Numbered from the stretch's first letter, positions 34,467 to 44,073 are shown. The stretch: DNA of 64,000 nt from Lachnospiraceae bacterium (GCA_017396145.1 JAFQMS010000047.1:1-64000); one strand, 5' to 3'. Notes: a model not told the origin generated them from the sequence alone. A program made the numbers and translations.

Positions 34467-35289
34467 TATAATTAAGTACAATTATATAAGATATGAGGGA
34501 AATGAAACTAAGAATGTAACTTGCAATTATGACAGTTTCTTTCGCACTGTTGGACAGGCTGTAGAAAGAGTAAATGTTAGTTCGGATTCTGGTATTGAAA
34601 CAGAAGAAACACTTGATTTAGGAGAACTTCTTACTGCCCCAAGAGAGGATATGTCAGAAGCGGGAAGAATTGAGCAGGCTTTGAAAGAACAGGAGGAGTT
34701 TCTTAATTCTCGTGTAGATGCAGTTATTGCACAAGCTAACCTAAAAGCTAACAGAATAGTAGAACAGGCTAATGATAATGCAAGATACATCTATGAAGAC
34801 AGCAAGAAAAAGGGTTATGAAGAAGGATATGAACTGGCAAAGACAGAAGCATATAAAGAAGTTGAAGAATTAAAGGCTCAATATGAGAATATGATGCGGG
34901 AAAATGATGAAATACTTGACAGACAGGCTAAGATGATAGAAAACAAAGTTGTGGATACGGTCTGTAAGGTGTTAGATAATATTACAGGAATATGTTTTTC
35001 ACAATATGAAACAGCAATAGTTTCTCTTATAGCAAAGACTCTTGCTAAAGGAGAAAACAGTAATAATTATTACATAAAAGTGTCAAATAAAGATTTTCCT
35101 GTGGTAATGGAACATAAGAAAGAACTAATGGAATGCGTGAGAGAAGACGCTCTTATGGATATTTTACCTGATGGGGATATGTATCCCGGACAGTGTCTTA
35201 TAGAAACAGATGGTAATGTTATAGATGCAGGGATAGATGAGCAGTTAGTTAATCTCAAAACTAATTTGAGGTTACTGGCACAGATTTAG
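34459..35289 (+). CDS. fliH: Flagellar export ATPase regulator FliH
   Basis: This 276-residue protein has a variable N-terminus, a long charged coiled coil (about 65-165; KGYEEGYELAKTEAYKEVEE with the glycine-spaced repeat typical of FliH) and a conserved C-terminal domain (about 170-276; DGDMYPGQCLIETDGNVIDAGID). It tethers and restrains the ATPase FliI at the export gate. The TTG start at 34459 overlaps the end of fliG and is supported by GGAGGTG at 34443-34449, so translation is probably coupled. Confidence 0.88.
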   Translation: MSNIIKYNYIRYEGNETKNVTCNYDSFFRTVGQAVERVNVSSDSGIETEETLDLGELLTAPREDMSEAGRIEQALKEQEEFLNSRVDAVIAQANLKANRIVEQANDNARYIYEDSKKKGYEEGYELAKTEAYKEVEELKAQYENMMRENDEILDRQAKMIENKVVDTVCKVLDNITGICFSQYETAIVSLIAKTLAKGENSNNYYIKVSNKDFPVVMEHKKELMECVREDALMDILPDGDMYPGQCLIETDGNVIDAGIDEQLVNLKTNLRLLAQI

Positions 35290-35321
35290 AGTAAATTGTG
35301 GGTTAAGGATGGGTAAGAATT

Positions 35322-36635
35322 GTGATTACTGCAGAAAGTTTATATAAATATGACGAATTGCTAACTAAAACATTTGAAACCAGATTTGGCAAGGTTGTTA
35401 AGGTAGTTGGTCTTACAATTGAATCTATAGGTCCAGATGCCCAGTTAGGTGATTTGTGTTTAATAACATCTAAAGAGAGTTCACAGACCATAGAAGCAGA
35501 AGTTGTGGGATTTAGAGATAGTAGATTGCTTTTGATGCCATTTGGTAATATAGACGGAATAGGAATTGGAAGCAGAGTGTTCTCTACAGGCAATCCTTTA
35601 AAGGTTCCTGTGGGTGAGGAACTTCTTGGTAAAGTAATAGATGGTCTTGGTAATCCTATAGAAGGAGATATTCTTAACTGTAAGGTGCATTATCCGGTAG
35701 ATGCTAAGGCACCAGACCCAATGAAAAGAAAACTAATTGACGAGGTTTTACCTTTAGGTGTTAAGGCTGTGGATGGTCTTATAACTGTTGGAAAGGGACA
35801 AAGAATAGGAATATTTGCAGGAAGTGGTGTGGGTAAGAGTACCCTTCTTGGTATGTTTGCAAGAAATACAAAGGCTGATATTAATGTTATAGCGTTAATT
35901 GGCGAGCGTGGAAGAGAAGTTAGGGAATTTGTGGAACGCGATTTGGGACAGGAAGGTATGGCCAGATCAGTTGTGGTTGTTGCTACTTCAGATAAACCGG
36001 CCCTAGTTAGAAATAAAGCGGCAAAGACCGCTACAGCCATTGCAGAATATTTTAGAGATAAGGGAAAGGATGTCCTGCTTATGATGGATTCACTTACCCG
36101 TTTTTCTATGGCTCAAAGAGAGATTGGACTGGCATCAGGAGAGCCACCTGTATCTAGAGGATATCCACCAAGTGTATATTCAGAGATGCCCAAATTATTA
36201 GAAAGAGCAGGCAATTCAGATACAGGTTCTATTACAGGCTTATATACGGTTCTTGTTGATGGTGATGACTTTAATGAACCTATTACTGATGCAGCAAGAG
36301 GTATCCTTGATGGTCATATAATGCTTTCAAGAAAATTAGGACATAAGAATCATTACCCTGCAATAGATGTATTGCAAAGTATTTCCAGAGTTATGTCGTC
36401 TATTGCCACAAAAGAACATAAACAAGTTGCGGGTAAACTTAAAAATGTTTTGGCAACCTATAATGAAGCAGAGGATTTAATAAATATCGGTGCATATGTT
36501 AAAGGTTCCAATAAAAACATTGATTATGCAATTGAAAAGATAGACGCTGTGAATGAATTTCTTATGCAAGACGTATATGATAAATATTCTTTTGAAGAGG
36601 TTGTAAAACTTCTCGGGCAGTTGTTTGAAGAGTAA
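35322..36635 (+). CDS. fliI: Flagellum-specific export ATPase FliI
   Basis: This 437-residue ATPase resembles the F1 beta subunit. Walker A is GSGVGKST (K172), followed by ALIGERGREVREF, Walker B LLMMDSLTRFSMAQREI and ASGEPPVSRGYPPSVYSE. It energises substrate delivery to the flagellar type III export gate. The start is GTG with AAGGATGGG upstream. It lies between fliH and fliJ in the standard order. Confidence 0.97.
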   Translation: MITAESLYKYDELLTKTFETRFGKVVKVVGLTIESIGPDAQLGDLCLITSKESSQTIEAEVVGFRDSRLLLMPFGNIDGIGIGSRVFSTGNPLKVPVGEELLGKVIDGLGNPIEGDILNCKVHYPVDAKAPDPMKRKLIDEVLPLGVKAVDGLITVGKGQRIGIFAGSGVGKSTLLGMFARNTKADINVIALIGERGREVREFVERDLGQEGMARSVVVVATSDKPALVRNKAAKTATAIAEYFRDKGKDVLLMMDSLTRFSMAQREIGLASGEPPVSRGYPPSVYSEMPKLLERAGNSDTGSITGLYTVLVDGDDFNEPITDAARGILDGHIMLSRKLGHKNHYPAIDVLQSISRVMSSIATKEHKQVAGKLKNVLATYNEAEDLINIGAYVKGSNKNIDYAIEKIDAVNEFLMQDVYDKYSFEEVVKLLGQLFEE

Positions 36636-36657
36636 TTTTAAACAGTGAGTTGGTGTT

Positions 36658-37095
36658 ATGGCAAAGTTTATTTACAGAATGCAAAACATTTTAGATATAA
36701 AATATAAGTTAGAGGATCAGGCAAAAACGCAGGTTGCTCTTGCCAGACAAAAACTCGAGGAAGAGATGAATGTTTTGCATGAACTACGAGAGAGAAAAAA
36801 AGATTACGAGGAGCAACTTCGTGGAAATATAGTAACAAAACTAAATATCTTAACTATTAGAGAACTTGAGAGTGGTATAGAGATATTAAAAGATAAGATT
36901 TCCGTACAAAAAAAAGAAGTTGAAAAAGCAAGAAAAAGATATGAAGCGGCTATGGATAATCTTAAGAATCTTATGATAGAAAGAAAAACTCATGAAAAAC
37001 TTAAGGAAAACAAATTTGAAGAGTTTGTTAAAGAAATCAATGATGAGGAAAACAAAACTACAGATGAATTGGTTAGCTTTAAGTACAATAATTAG
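36658..37095 (+). CDS. fliJ: Flagellar export chaperone FliJ
   Basis: This 145-residue protein is predicted to be almost all coiled coil, highly charged, opening KFIYRMQNILDIKYKLEDQAK, the usual FliJ start. FliJ is the central stalk of the export ATPase and an escort for chaperones. The call rests on size, the N-terminal pattern and position directly after fliI; sequence conservation in this family is low. Confidence 0.9.
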   Translation: MAKFIYRMQNILDIKYKLEDQAKTQVALARQKLEEEMNVLHELRERKKDYEEQLRGNIVTKLNILTIRELESGIEILKDKISVQKKEVEKARKRYEAAMDNLKNLMIERKTHEKLKENKFEEFVKEINDEENKTTDELVSFKYNN

Positions 37096-37111
37096 ATAGG
37101 AGAGAGTTGGT

Positions 37112-37858
37112 ATGGCAAAAAAGAAAGAAAAAGATATAGAATTGAAAAAAGGTAATAAGATTCTAAGTGCTATTATTGCCATACTTGTTATCCTTATAAT
37201 ACTTGGAATATTTGCCATATGCGTAAAACTTGATGTGGGCGGACTTGGCAATAATGTACTTCGTCCATTAATAAAAGATATACCGGGTATTAATAAGATA
37301 CTTCCAAAACCAACGGATGAACAGTTGATTGAAGAGAATAATTATGGATATGAAGATATCTCTGAAGCGGTTGAACAAATTAAAAAATTACAGGCAGAAA
37401 ATGATAAATTAAAAGAAGATTATGACGATATATATGATGAAGCCGCAGAATATGTTGAAGAAATTGCCAGATTAAAAGAATTTGAAGAAAAACAATTAAC
37501 TTACGAGAAGTTAATTAAGGAATTCAATGAAGAGATAGTATTTAATAAAAATGCTCCTGATATAACAGAATATCAAAAGTATTATGAAAGCATATATCCT
37601 GAAAATGCAGCAGATATTTACAGACAGGTTATTGAACAAGATTATGTGGATCAAACAGTTAATAATTTGGCTAATACATATGGTAATATGGATCCGGCAG
37701 CAGCAGCAAAGGCTATTCAGGATATGGATGACTTAACACTGGCATGTAAGATATTATCAGCAATGTCACAAAAGAAGATGGCTGCAATTATGAATGAAAT
37801 GCCATCAGAATTTGCGGCAGATATAACAGAAAAAATTCATGCCTTAAGTAAATCATAA
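37112..37858 (+). CDS. MotE-like protein (MgtE N-terminal-type domain)
   Basis: This 248-residue protein has an N-terminal membrane helix (about 19-39), a coiled coil (about 85-135, AEYVEEIARLKEFEEKQLTYEKL) and a C-terminal domain in the style of the MgtE N-terminal domain (PAAAAKAIQDMDDLTLACKILSAMSQKKMAAIMNEM). This layout, and the place between fliJ and fliK, fit the YlxF/MotE family. In some bacteria MotE is a chaperone for the stator protein MotC; here the stator is MotAB, so the role is inferred only by family. Confidence 0.8.
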   Translation: MAKKKEKDIELKKGNKILSAIIAILVILIILGIFAICVKLDVGGLGNNVLRPLIKDIPGINKILPKPTDEQLIEENNYGYEDISEAVEQIKKLQAENDKLKEDYDDIYDEAAEYVEEIARLKEFEEKQLTYEKLIKEFNEEIVFNKNAPDITEYQKYYESIYPENAADIYRQVIEQDYVDQTVNNLANTYGNMDPAAAAKAIQDMDDLTLACKILSAMSQKKMAAIMNEMPSEFAADITEKIHALSKS

Positions 37859-37918
37859 CATAGATAGTAAGGAGAAATCCTTTAACTATATAATATTTTT
37901 AAAGAAAGGAGGAGCAAT

Positions 37919-39454
37919 ATGACTACGACAAAAGCAATGGAAAGTGCTAATTTGTTTGCGAGTCGTAACTATTCGAAATCTGAGGCAAAGACAGAAAAGA
38001 ATGATATGTTTTCCCAGTTCCTAGATGTAGGTAGTCTTAAAACATCAAATGAAAGTAGTCTTTCAAAGACAAGTATTGTAAGTGTTGCTAAGAATAAACT
38101 TACTACATATGATACTAAGAATTCAGATGTGGAAAATAGCACATTTGAAACAAAAGAGACTGCAAAAACGGAATATAGTAAAACTGAAACTGTAGAAAAA
38201 AAGCAGGATTCTATTGAAGATGAAGAAAAGATAAGAGATGACAAAACTTCTAATGAAACCAAAGATACCATGGAAACTAAGGATGATGTAAAATCAGATA
38301 ATAAGGTGGACGAATCAGTAGAAGAACCACTTGATAAGAAGATTTTGAAGTTGTCTAATGAGTTAAAAGAAAAATTGTGTGCTGCGTTAGATATATCTTT
38401 GGAAGAATTGAATGAACTTTTAGCAAAAAGTCAGTTAACAGTACTCTCGTTATTTAATCAGACAAGCCTTATGGAATTTTCTATGGTAGTCAGTGGAACA
38501 CAAGATATGTCACAGATTCTCACCAATGAGGATGCACTGAAGGTTTTACAGACAATATCAAAGGTTGTTAATGAAGTAGATGTAGAACAGTTCACAGGAA
38601 TTAACAAAGAAGAGTTTGGAAAGCTTGTATCTGATGTTTTAGAAGGTAATTTTAATGCAAATGACATTAACAAAAACCAGGATAATCAGACACAGATAAA
38701 TGCAGAAGATGTTAATAAAGTGGATGATGCACAGGTACAGATATTAGAGCAAGACAATGTATCAGAAGAAGTTTTAGATGATAATCTTAACAAAAGCAAC
38801 TTAGATGGACAGTCAGTAAGCCGTGAATCAGTATCAGATGAAAAAAGTTTGGTTATTGATGTTGAAGAGACTAATCAAAGTAAGGGACAGCATACAGATA
38901 GTAACAACAACGACAATAATAACGCAAGTACTTCATTAGATGCATTTGCTGAAAATCTTACAGCCGCTCTTAATCAGACAGCAGTAACTAAGGAAGTTAG
39001 TTTTGCAGGTCAGATAGCTCATGTTAGAGAAGTTAAACAGGTAATCGACCAGATTGTTACTCAGATTAAGGTAACTGTAACAAAAGATACACAGAGTATT
39101 CAGATGCAGTTAAATCCTGAGAATCTTGGAAGAGTTAATATGACTATAACTTCTAAGAACGGAGTAATGACAGCACAGTTTATAGTGGAAAGTGAAGCAG
39201 CTAAAGAAGCGATAGAAGGTCAGATAAGGTTATTAATAGATAATTTGAATGACCAGGGCTTAAAGGTTGAAGAGCTTGAAGTTACAACAAGACAGTTTTC
39301 ATTTAATCAGCAAGAATCATCAGATTCTGGTGCAGGACAGAATTCTAAAAGTAAAAAGTCTTTTGCAACAACAGATTTCTTTGCAGATGAGATTACGCAG
39401 ACAGAAGAAGCAGAAATTGTTCGTGAGAACAGCACAGTAAGTTACATGGCGTAA
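37919..39454 (+). CDS. fliK: Flagellar hook-length control protein FliK
   Basis: This 511-residue protein has a long, charged, low-complexity N-terminal part (about 1-340; rich in K, E, D, T, N, Q) expected for a secreted ruler. The C-terminal hook domain (about 360-455) has IQMQLNPENLGRVNMTIT and LIDNLNDQGLKVEELEV, the standard Flg_hook pattern. FliK measures the hook and switches the export gate (through FlhB) to filament substrates. AAAGGAGGAGC precedes the ATG. Confidence 0.92.
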   Translation: MTTTKAMESANLFASRNYSKSEAKTEKNDMFSQFLDVGSLKTSNESSLSKTSIVSVAKNKLTTYDTKNSDVENSTFETKETAKTEYSKTETVEKKQDSIEDEEKIRDDKTSNETKDTMETKDDVKSDNKVDESVEEPLDKKILKLSNELKEKLCAALDISLEELNELLAKSQLTVLSLFNQTSLMEFSMVVSGTQDMSQILTNEDALKVLQTISKVVNEVDVEQFTGINKEEFGKLVSDVLEGNFNANDINKNQDNQTQINAEDVNKVDDAQVQILEQDNVSEEVLDDNLNKSNLDGQSVSRESVSDEKSLVIDVEETNQSKGQHTDSNNNDNNNASTSLDAFAENLTAALNQTAVTKEVSFAGQIAHVREVKQVIDQIVTQIKVTVTKDTQSIQMQLNPENLGRVNMTITSKNGVMTAQFIVESEAAKEAIEGQIRLLIDNLNDQGLKVEELEVTTRQFSFNQQESSDSGAGQNSKSKKSFATTDFFADEITQTEEAEIVRENSTVSYMA

Positions 39455-39469
39455 CGGAAAGGAGAAAGA

Positions 39470-39994
39470 ATGGGAGACTTAATTCAGTCTATAGGTAGTG
39501 ACGGACAGATAATCAAAGATACCACAGCCCTTGATGCATTAACTAAAGATGCCGGTAATAAACTTGGAAAAGATGCATTTTTACAACTTTTAGTTTGCCA
39601 GATGCAAAATCAGGACCCACTTAATCCTTCAACTGATACAGAATATATTGCACAACTTGCAACATTTTCACAGTTGGAAGAATTGCAAAATCTAAGTTCA
39701 GGTGTAACAACAATGCAGTCTATGAATATGGTTGGTAAATATGTAACTGTATCAACTACTAATTCAACAGGAAGCACTGTTATGGAAGGTGGCTTTGTCG
39801 ATATGGTAACTATTAGAAGTGGTAAAGCTTATGTGGTAATAGAAGGAAGCGAATATCCAGCAGAAAATGTTACTGAAGTTTATGATGAAACTTATCTTGC
39901 AGGAATTATTGCAGGCGGTCAGAATCAAGGAAACAGCGATTCATCTCAAGGTGCAGATAACAGTGGTACAACTGGCGATGAAAAGGAACAGTAA
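39470..39994 (+). CDS. flgD: Flagellar hook capping protein FlgD
   Basis: At 174 residues, FlgD is the scaffold on the growing hook tip. The N-terminal export and cap motif is clear: LGKDAFLQLLVCQMQNQDPLNPSTDTEYIAQLATFSQLEELQNL. The middle is a shortened FlgD-type Ig/Tudor region, and the Gly/Asn/Ser-rich tail is disordered. It begins 15 bases after fliK with AAAGGAG upstream. The length is at the short end, as in many Firmicutes. Confidence 0.95.
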   Translation: MGDLIQSIGSDGQIIKDTTALDALTKDAGNKLGKDAFLQLLVCQMQNQDPLNPSTDTEYIAQLATFSQLEELQNLSSGVTTMQSMNMVGKYVTVSTTNSTGSTVMEGGFVDMVTIRSGKAYVVIEGSEYPAENVTEVYDETYLAGIIAGGQNQGNSDSSQGADNSGTTGDEKEQ

Positions 39995-40026
39995 ACAATA
40001 AGTTAATATTTAAAGAAGGTGACAAA

Positions 40027-40419
40027 ATGCAGATTAACAACTCATTTGCTTCAATTGAGGAAATGACCAATCTGGCATTGAAAAATAAGCAAACCCAAGG
40101 TGGCGCTAATATAAAATCTCAGGGAATGGATTTTAGAAGTGTATTAGAACTTCAAAGACAGGCAAGACCTACGGAACTTGCATTTTCAAAGCATGCTAAT
40201 GAAAGACTTGTTAACAGAAACATATCACTTTCTAACGAACAGATGGAAAGACTCAATGAAGCGGCAGCACTTGCAGACAGTAAAGGCATTAAAGAATCGT
40301 TAGTAATGGTTGATGATTTGGCTTTTATTGTAAACATAAAGAATAGCACAGTAGTCACAGCTTTAGGTGACGCAGATAACAAAGTAATAACAAATATTGA
40401 TGGAGCAGTAATCGCGTAA
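40027..40419 (+). CDS. Flagellar operon protein, TIGR02530-type
   Basis: This 130-residue protein carries FSKHANERLVNRNISLS...LNEAAALADSKGIKESLVMVDDLAFIVNIKN and a VITNIDGAVIA end. This is the conserved pattern of the small protein found between flgD and flgE in many Firmicutes (TIGR02530). Function is unproven; position suggests a role in hook assembly. It has no signal peptide or membrane helix. AAGGTGAC precedes the ATG. Confidence 0.85.
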   Translation: MQINNSFASIEEMTNLALKNKQTQGGANIKSQGMDFRSVLELQRQARPTELAFSKHANERLVNRNISLSNEQMERLNEAAALADSKGIKESLVMVDDLAFIVNIKNSTVVTALGDADNKVITNIDGAVIA

Positions 40420-40425
40420 AATGCC

Positions 40426-40485
40426 GGACCTTTTAAGGAAGCATAAGTACTCCCGAACGACAGAAGGAGTAAAAGATTACGGTCC
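40426..40485 (+). promoter_or_regulatory. Structured leader before the hook gene
   Basis: In the 86-nt gap before flgE, GGACC (40426-40430) can pair with GGTCC (40481-40485), enclosing ACTCC (40449-40453) paired with GGAGT (40466-40470). The fold ends 5 bases before the ribosome site AGGAGG (40491-40496). No known riboswitch class was recognised. Confidence 0.35.
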
Positions 40486-40505
40486 ATATTAGGAGGTCAT
40501 GTATT

Positions 40506-42005
40506 ATGATGAGATCACTTTATTCTGGTGTTTCAGGACTTAAGGTTCACCAGACAAAAATGGACGTTATAGGTAACAATATTTCTAACGTTAATACAAT
40601 TGGATTTAAATCAAGTTCAGTTAATTTCTCTGATATTTTCTATCAGACTACACAAAGTGCCAGTGGTGCCAATCCGCTAACAGGAAAAGCAGGTACCAAC
40701 GCTAGACAGATAGGTCTTGGTTCTACAGTTGCAGGTATCACTGCTAATATGACTACTCAGGGTGGTTCACAAAGAACAGATAACGCACTAGATATTATGA
40801 TTAATGGTAATGCATTCTTTATTGTAAATTCTGGTGGAACTAACTACTTTACAAAGAATGGTGCATTTACAACTGATGGTGCAGGTAATCTTGCTACAGA
40901 GTCAGGTGCAACAGTAATGGGATGGAAGGTTGACCCTGAGAATCCTAACATGGTAGTTAAGGGTAATGTGTCACCAATAGGAATTTATACTACAGAGAAT
41001 ACATATACAGAACCTGAAGCAACTACTAATACATATTTTTCAGGTAATATCGACCAGAACGATGAAGATCTTGTAAATGGTAGAGTTATCCAGACAGAGT
41101 TCTATGATAATCTTGGTAACAAATATACAGCAAAATACAAATTGGTTTCTCAGGGAACATCAGATAAGAATACTTATGATGTAAGAGTAACAGATGTTTT
41201 AGATGCAGATGGTCAGTCAATCTTCGTTGATGCAACTGTCCAGGATGGAATTACAATATATAGACCAAAGAATCCAATGCCATCAGTAACATTTGGCGGA
41301 AGGAGATATTCGGTTTCTGTAGATACCTTAACTGGTCAGGCAACTCTTAATGACTATACATATACCAATGCCAATGGTAACAGAGTGACACAGGATGCAG
41401 ACTTAACTCTTACATTTAATGCTTCTACAGGTAAATTCGTAGGAATAGGATATGGTGCTAACACTGATGAAGCAGCGGTTTTATCTATTGATACAGGTGC
41501 TACAGGCAACACAAGTTCAGCAAACCTTTTTGAAGATATATCAGTAGATTTCTCAGCGCTTACAATGTACGAATCAAGTGGTAACACTTCAATTACTTCT
41601 AACAGGGGAGAAAGAGGAACAGGAAAAGGAGCAGGTACTACAAAAGGTAAAATCAATGGTGTAAGTGTTAGTGATACAGGTAAGATATTTGCATCATATG
41701 ATAATGGTAGTTCCAAACTCTTAGGACAGGTTGCAGTTGCAACATTTACTAACCCAGCAGGTCTTGAAGCTGTTGGTAACAGTATGTTCCAGGCTACACA
41801 AAACTCAGGAGAGTTTGATGGAATAGGTTCGGATATATCAGAGAATGGAGATAGTTTTACAACAGGTGTACTTGAAATGTCTAACGTAGACTTGTCATCA
41901 GAGTTCACAAGTATGATAACTACCCAGAGAGGTTTCCAGGCAAACTCTAGAATTATTACAACATCAGATACACTTTTAGAGGAACTGATTAATCTTAAGA
42001 GATAA
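40506..42005 (+). CDS. flgE: Flagellar hook protein FlgE
   Basis: This 499-residue protein opens MMRSLYSGVSGLKVHQTKMD with the rod/hook motif VIGNNISNVNTIGFKSSSVNF. It has an inserted beta-rich middle (about 140-400) and the C-terminal helix SNVDLSSEFTSMITTQRGFQANSRIITTSDTLLEELINLKR that lines the hook channel. FlgE polymerises to form the hook. AGGAGG is 9 bases before the ATG. A 60-nt structured leader precedes it, and a strong stem-loop follows in the gap before flbD. Confidence 0.96.
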   Translation: MMRSLYSGVSGLKVHQTKMDVIGNNISNVNTIGFKSSSVNFSDIFYQTTQSASGANPLTGKAGTNARQIGLGSTVAGITANMTTQGGSQRTDNALDIMINGNAFFIVNSGGTNYFTKNGAFTTDGAGNLATESGATVMGWKVDPENPNMVVKGNVSPIGIYTTENTYTEPEATTNTYFSGNIDQNDEDLVNGRVIQTEFYDNLGNKYTAKYKLVSQGTSDKNTYDVRVTDVLDADGQSIFVDATVQDGITIYRPKNPMPSVTFGGRRYSVSVDTLTGQATLNDYTYTNANGNRVTQDADLTLTFNASTGKFVGIGYGANTDEAAVLSIDTGATGNTSSANLFEDISVDFSALTMYESSGNTSITSNRGERGTGKGAGTTKGKINGVSVSDTGKIFASYDNGSSKLLGQVAVATFTNPAGLEAVGNSMFQATQNSGEFDGIGSDISENGDSFTTGVLEMSNVDLSSEFTSMITTQRGFQANSRIITTSDTLLEELINLKR

Positions 42006-42029
42006 TAATAATTAGAATAAAAAGGCTTA

Positions 42030-42056
42030 AACGAGTGGCATATTTTGTCACTCGTT
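42030..42056 (+). other. Intercistronic stem-loop after flgE
   Basis: AACGAGTG (42030-42037) pairs exactly with CACTCGTT (42049-42056). It is not followed by a T-run, so it may be an mRNA-stability or attenuating hairpin rather than a terminator. It lies in the largest gap (150 bp) of the operon. Confidence 0.5.
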
Positions 42057-42155
42057 GGCTTGGTTTATGACAAAATTAGGTCTAAAGTACTAAAAAAGTA
42101 AGTGTTTATGGTTATTATTTCGTAGGAAGTTTATTAATTGTGAATGGAGATTGTT

Positions 42156-42362
42156 ATGATTGAACTTACAAGACTGAATAATCGAAAATTTGTTTTAAAC
42201 TGCGACCTGATTGAGATGGTTGAGGAAACTCCGGATACGGTAATTACACTTACTTCCGGGAAAAAAATAATCGTAAAAGAGAATAGACAAGAAGTAAGAA
42301 ATTTAGTAATATTATTTAGACAGGAAATAAATTCACGAATTTTCAAGAATGAACAAGAATAA
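42156..42362 (+). CDS. flbD: Flagellar protein FlbD/SwrD-type
   Basis: From the ATG at 42156 the protein is 68 residues: MIELTRLNNRKFVLNCDLIE, then the core ETPDTVITLTSGKKIIVKE. This is the compact pattern of the FlbD family found between flgE and motA. In Bacillus the homologue SwrD raises motor torque. GGAG is 6 bases before this ATG; the in-frame ATG at 42144 overlaps the ribosome site and is less likely. Cytosolic. Confidence 0.9.
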   Translation: MIELTRLNNRKFVLNCDLIEMVEETPDTVITLTSGKKIIVKENRQEVRNLVILFRQEINSRIFKNEQE

Positions 42363-42382
42363 AAGAGAAATGAGGTGATATT

Positions 42383-43192
42383 GTGGATTTGGCATCAATT
42401 ATAGGATTAGTTGTTGGTGTGGTACTTATTGCATTTAGTATCGTATTTAATGAAACAACGCTTGGTTTGGATTTTGCAAATCTGAGTGCATTCTTACATT
42501 TCCCATCCGCAATTATTACATTTGGTGGAACAATAACATGTCTTATTACTATGTCCAAGAGTCTGGGTGGATTCTTTGGAAGTTTAAAGAGTATAGGATT
42601 GGCTTTGAAGGTTAGAAATTTTGATGAAGAAGCTACAATTAAACAGATAATAGAACTTTCTAATATTGCCAGAAAAGAAGGTCTTCTTTCGTTGGAAGAA
42701 GTTGCTGGTAATATTGAGGATGATTTCATAAAAAAGGGAATACTGTTAATTGTAGATGGTACTGATCCAGAATTAGTTTCAGGAATATTACAGACTGAAT
42801 TAGATGCTATTGAATCAAGACATTCAAGGGTTATACAGTTTTGGACTGATATGGCTGCCATGGGACCTGCATGGGGTATGATAGGAACATTAATAGGTCT
42901 TATTAACATGCTTAAAAGTCTTGATGACCCAAGTTCCATTGGACCTAGTATGTCAGTTGCTCTGATTACAACATTGTATGGTTCATTGTTGGCTAACTGG
43001 TTGGCGACTCCAATAGCAACTAAACTTAAGGATAATTCGGCAAAAGAACTTACAACTAAAGAAGTTATGGTAGAGGGATTGCTATCAATTCAGGCTGGTG
43101 AGAATCCAAGAGTTATTGAAGAAAAACTAAAATCATATCTGTCTCCTGATGATAGAAAGAATATTGGAACAGAAGATGCTGAACGTGAATAA
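42383..43192 (+). CDS. motA: Flagellar motor stator protein MotA
   Basis: This 269-residue protein has four membrane helices (about 5-25, 33-52, 150-170, 183-205) and a cytoplasmic loop between the second and third that carries the charged residues contacting FliG. Its opening DLASIIGLVVGVVLIAFSI and the GPAWGMIGTLIGLINMLKSL segment are family markers. With MotB it forms the proton- or sodium-driven stator. The GTG start has GAGGTGA upstream. MotA and MotB lie inside the fla/che operon here, not in a separate unit. Confidence 0.96.
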   Translation: MDLASIIGLVVGVVLIAFSIVFNETTLGLDFANLSAFLHFPSAIITFGGTITCLITMSKSLGGFFGSLKSIGLALKVRNFDEEATIKQIIELSNIARKEGLLSLEEVAGNIEDDFIKKGILLIVDGTDPELVSGILQTELDAIESRHSRVIQFWTDMAAMGPAWGMIGTLIGLINMLKSLDDPSSIGPSMSVALITTLYGSLLANWLATPIATKLKDNSAKELTTKEVMVEGLLSIQAGENPRVIEEKLKSYLSPDDRKNIGTEDAERE

Positions 43193-43233
43193 ATAATGCA
43201 AAAAAAATTCTAAGGAAAGGAAGGTGACACCAC

Positions 43234-44049
43234 GTGGGCAAAAGAAAAAAGAAGTCAGATGGCGGTGGCGGCGGTTCTCCGGCGTGGATGGCTACCTTCA
43301 GTGATTTAATGAATCTTTTATTGTGTTTCTTTGTATTGTTGTTCTCAATGTCTAGTGTGGATGCAGAAAAATACGCGCAGGTTGTTGCCTCACTTTCTAA
43401 TACTTTTAGTATGTTTGATGGTGGAGGTTCTTCAGTGGGAGAAGGACAATTGATATCTAGTGGTGCAAGTCAGTTAAATGAACTTGACAGTTATACATAT
43501 AATACAGGTAAACCTACTGAAGAAGACGTAGATTCTGATAATTTTGACCCGGAAGAGTATCTAGAAGAGATTAATAAAGAAGCAGCGGAACAATTATATG
43601 AAGAAGTTACGCAAATGACTGAAACAGAAGGTATAGATGATGTTGTTGATGTTATGATAGATTCAAAATATCAATATGTTAAAATATATTTAAGTGGTGC
43701 AGTGCTTTTTGATTCTGCTAAAGCGGATATAAAAGAAGATTCAAAAAAAGTATTGGATAAGATAGGTAATATCCTTAAGAATTATGAAGACCATTTGATT
43801 AAAATAGAAGGTCATACAGACAATATACCATTGCTTAACAGCACTTTGTATAAGGATAATATGCAATTATCAAGTGCAAGAGCATATTCAGTATGGTCAT
43901 ATATGACAGATGTGAAGAGTATGGACCCTGTAACTTTAGAAGCCTCTGGAAGAAGCGAATACGAACCTATTGCGGACAATACCACTGAATCAGGTCGTGC
44001 AAAGAATAGAAGAGTAGAGTTTAAGATATATAACGATATAATAAAATAA
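43234..44049 (+). CDS. motB: Flagellar motor stator protein MotB
   Basis: This 271-residue protein has a cytoplasmic basic N-terminus and one membrane helix carrying the ion-binding aspartate D24 in TFSDLMNLLLCFFVLLFSM. A plug/linker region follows, then an OmpA-type peptidoglycan-binding domain (about 150-270; IEGHTDNIPLLNSTLYKDNMQLSSARA and SGRSEYEPI). MotB anchors the stator to the wall. The start is GTG, with AAGGTGAC upstream. It follows motA by 41 bp. Confidence 0.96.
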   Translation: MGKRKKKSDGGGGGSPAWMATFSDLMNLLLCFFVLLFSMSSVDAEKYAQVVASLSNTFSMFDGGGSSVGEGQLISSGASQLNELDSYTYNTGKPTEEDVDSDNFDPEEYLEEINKEAAEQLYEEVTQMTETEGIDDVVDVMIDSKYQYVKIYLSGAVLFDSAKADIKEDSKKVLDKIGNILKNYEDHLIKIEGHTDNIPLLNSTLYKDNMQLSSARAYSVWSYMTDVKSMDPVTLEASGRSEYEPIADNTTESGRAKNRRVEFKIYNDIIK

Positions 44050-44073
44050 TCATTAACAAATGGAGTAGAAGGT

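Noticed and set aside
42337..42352. CodY-box-like AATTTTCAAGAATG in the flbD gene
   Set aside because: Partial match only and inside a coding region.
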